Source: Rhodopseudomonas infernalis (GTDB taxonomy: Bacteria; Pseudomonadota; Alphaproteobacteria; Rhizobiales; Xanthobacteraceae). From it: 64,000 nt of DNA. A program made the position numbers and the translations under genes. The notes beneath the pieces were generated by a model. That model was not told the origin of the DNA. It saw only the letters and a program-made list of their open reading frames with translations, and did no database searches. Each line of letters begins with the position of its first letter. The stretch's first letter is position 1. The DNA is taken from positions 62,001-126,000 of the forward strand of contig NZ_JAJNAL010000005.1 in NCBI RefSeq assembly GCF_022271405.1, read 5' to 3'. Shown in pieces: positions 62,551 through 64,000 of this stretch.

Positions 62551-62572
62551 CGTCGGAGCGAGTGATAGTCTC

Positions 62573-62662
62573 GTAGAATGGGCAAAGCGAAGCGTGCCCA
62601 CGCGCGCCGTTTCCGGCCGTCACACCGCGTGGTCACGGCGCTCCGCGCCTTACCCACCCTAC
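62573..62662. repeat. Dispersed palindromic repeat (GTAG..TGGGCAAAG type), copy 2
   Basis: Left arm GTAGAATGGGCAAAGCGAAG to GTGCCCACG; right arm CGCGTGGTCACGGCGCTCCG to TACCCACCCTAC. Same architecture as 61087-61179, with several arm mismatches, so it is an older or decayed copy. Confidence 0.8.
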
Positions 62663-62671
62663 GGCTGCGCC

Positions 62672-63097
62672 CTAGGGCGCCAGATGCGGCGTGGTGTTCA
62701 CCACCGGCGAGGCCTCGGCCGTCGCCGCGGTCGGCAGCTTGTCGTCATGGATCGCCAGGGCGCGTCCGATCCAGAACGGATCGGCCGTATGGTCCCGCCG
62801 CGGGTCGGTCGTATTGGGATGAACCAGAATACTCAGCCCGCCGTGATTGAGCATCAGCCATGGCACCAGGCTTGCGAACACGTCCGTCGCAAACGCGATC
62901 TGGATCATCGCGCCGTCATGCGGGCCGACCCGGACGTCGTGCCAACGGCCGACCTGCACCGCAAACCGCTCGCCGATCCATCGGACGAGCCGTTCAGCTG
63001 CCGGGCGCGTCGCCACCGGGTCGTAATAGATGTGCGCATGATAGCTGGCGATCTCGGCGAGCGGGCGAGGGCCGTCGGGAGCGGAGGAGTCGGTCAT
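62672..63097 (-). CDS. DOPA 4,5-dioxygenase family protein
   Basis: 141 residues. IASYHAHIYYDP at the start, PHDGAMIQIAFATDVFASLVPWLMLNHGGLSILVHPNT in parts, and DHTADPFWIG are the family's metal-binding and core motifs. Fungal and plant homologues open catechol rings in pigment synthesis; the bacterial role is unknown. ATG 63097 starts just before the conserved region; the open frame extends into the neighbouring GNAT gene end. Confidence 0.88.
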   Translation of the reverse strand: MTDSSAPDGPRPLAEIASYHAHIYYDPVATRPAAERLVRWIGERFAVQVGRWHDVRVGPHDGAMIQIAFATDVFASLVPWLMLNHGGLSILVHPNTTDPRRDHTADPFWIGRALAIHDDKLPTAATAEASPVVNTTPHLAP

Positions 63098-63210
63098 CGG
63101 TGGCGTCCTTGGCGGCGTTGCGTTCGGGGAGAGCGGCAGGGTGGCGCAGGAGTGCGGCGAGATCTGGGGCGGCTTTTCAGCAACACGACAGACCGCTACT
63201 ATTGCCCCGC

Positions 63211-63744
63211 TCACACGGGCATCGCCTGCTTCTCGAATTTGAAGAAGCCGCCATCCGGCGAACCGCCGTCACCGTCCGGCTGGTGCGGGTCCGGATGACG
63301 GTCGCTGTAGTATTCGACGATCTTGAAGCCGCATTTGTTGACGTAGAAGTGGATGTTGCGCCGCTCGAAATACGGCGTGTGGGTCTGCCAGACGCGCGTC
63401 TGCGGATACTGCCGCTCGATCGCCCGCCATGCCGCGAGACCAAGACCGCGGCCGTGCGCGCCGACGGCGATGAAGAAGAAGTCGAGTGAATTGCACTGGG
63501 TGACGGGATCGATCGTCACCACCGCGCCGCCGACCCGCGTGCCGCCCGCCACGACGTGATACACCACCGCGCCCGGCGCTGCGAGCGACCGCCGCACGTC
63601 GTCGTCCGACGGGATCGGCCCGTCCGACAGCGCGCCGAACTGCTCGATCACCGCGACAGCGAATGCCTCCTGCAACTGCCGTCCAAACTCCGGCCAGTCG
63701 TGCTCAGCGGCCAATTCGAGTGTCACGCTCTGGTCGTCCACCAT
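63211..63744 (-). CDS. GNAT-family N-acetyltransferase
   Basis: 177 residues. Motif A is [22 protein letters not shown], with the acetyl-CoA loop HGRGLG, and motif B is [25 protein letters not shown] His/Asp/Gly-rich segment ([17 protein letters not shown]) precedes the end. Substrate unknown. It is unlike the GNAT of the tail-collar locus apart from the shared fold. Confidence 0.88.
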   Translation of the reverse strand: MVDDQSVTLELAAEHDWPEFGRQLQEAFAVAVIEQFGALSDGPIPSDDDVRRSLAAPGAVVYHVVAGGTRVGGAVVTIDPVTQCNSLDFFFIAVGAHGRGLGLAAWRAIERQYPQTRVWQTHTPYFERRNIHFYVNKCGFKIVEYYSDRHPDPHQPDGDGGSPDGGFFKFEKQAMPV

Positions 63745-63938
63745 CCGCTCCTGTCGATGCCATGCCGGCGCCGCTCAATGCGCATTGCAGCCGGGGGCGC
63801 TGCCTTCGGCGGTGATGGTGGCGCCGATAAGGCGCGCGGGGTGCGACAAAGTGGGCGGCGGTTTAGCGCGGACGAGCGAAGCGACATCGGTAGCGAGGCC
63901 AGTCACCACCACTTTAGGCACCGGCCAGGGCTGGTAAG

Positions 63939-64000
63939 GTGACGTTCCCGCATCCGAAGAAAGATCTGCACCCGGAAATCGTCCGATCAGTGGTTCGGCA
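63939..64000 (+). CDS. Possible 5' end of a gene running off the window
   Basis: GTG at 63939 after GGTAAGG opens a frame VTFPHPKKDLHPEIVRSVVR to the window edge. The sequence looks protein-like but is only 20 residues, so the call is a guess. Confidence 0.25.
   Translation, partial: MTFPHPKKDLHPEIVRSVVR

Overview
The window looks like a chromosomal segment of an alphaproteobacterium of the Bradyrhizobiaceae/Nitrobacteraceae. Rhodopseudomonas palustris or a close relative is my best guess. The basis is very high GC, alphaproteobacterial gene orders (rpsF-rpsR-DUF2232-rplI, lptF-lptG-lptD-surA-pdxA-rsmA, fabD-fabG-acpP-fabF-mltG-yicC-gmk), a GTTC-N7-GTTC SOS box, and dispersed palindromic repeats of a kind I associate with this group. 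No tRNA, rRNA, CRISPR array, prophage or insertion sequence was recognised.

Layout. 1-6.3 kb: the 5' end of a tripartite-tricarboxylate (Bug-type) binding protein, an NnrU-like membrane protein, panB, a YfgM-like protein, a short Pro/Ala-rich lipoprotein where E. coli has bamB, der, and a TetA-like MFS pump. 6.3-13.1 kb is accessory: a giant autotransporter carrying seven exact-length 285-bp Ig-like repeats, divergent from a small locus of a phage-tail-collar protein, a DUF6916-like protein and a GNAT acetyltransferase. 13.1-22.6 kb: a branched-chain amino acid type binding protein, an SDR, purF-cvpA, radA with an SOS box, alr and dnaB. 22.6-27.1 kb: a poorly explained 1-kb gap, a cytochrome c-like protein with a long disordered tail, and the rpsF-rpsR-DUF2232-rplI cluster, whose leader can form a helix hiding the rpsF ribosome-binding site.

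27.3-35.6 kb: a diguanylate cyclase and the core type II fatty-acid synthesis genes (fabD, fabG, acpP, fabF), then mltG, yicC and gmk. 35.7-48 kb: a Pro/Ala-rich membrane protein, a zinc alcohol dehydrogenase, the outer-membrane biogenesis string lptF-lptG-lptD-surA-pdxA-rsmA on the minus strand, and pepA-holC on the plus strand. 48-52 kb: small genes (lipoprotein, a 53-residue ORF, phosphoesterase, zinc-ribbon methyltransferase, tautomerase, 2H phosphoesterase, NAD-binding protein).

52.3-59.3 kb is the most interesting functional unit. A MocR-type regulator diverges from a tight five-gene operon: BenE-type transporter, FAD amino-acid oxidase, RidA-family protein, a second alanine racemase, and a serine-hydroxymethyltransferase homologue with altered residues near the PLP. 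Together these enzymes could form a catabolic route in which an alpha-substituted serine (alpha-methylserine is the leading guess) is split to D-alanine plus a one-carbon unit, with D-alanine racemised or oxidised to pyruvate. This is inference.

59.3-64 kb: a secreted two-lobed pepsin-like aspartic protease, rare in bacteria, with a palindromic operator candidate; a second GGDEF protein; palindromic repeat elements; a DOPA-dioxygenase-like protein; and a GNAT enzyme.
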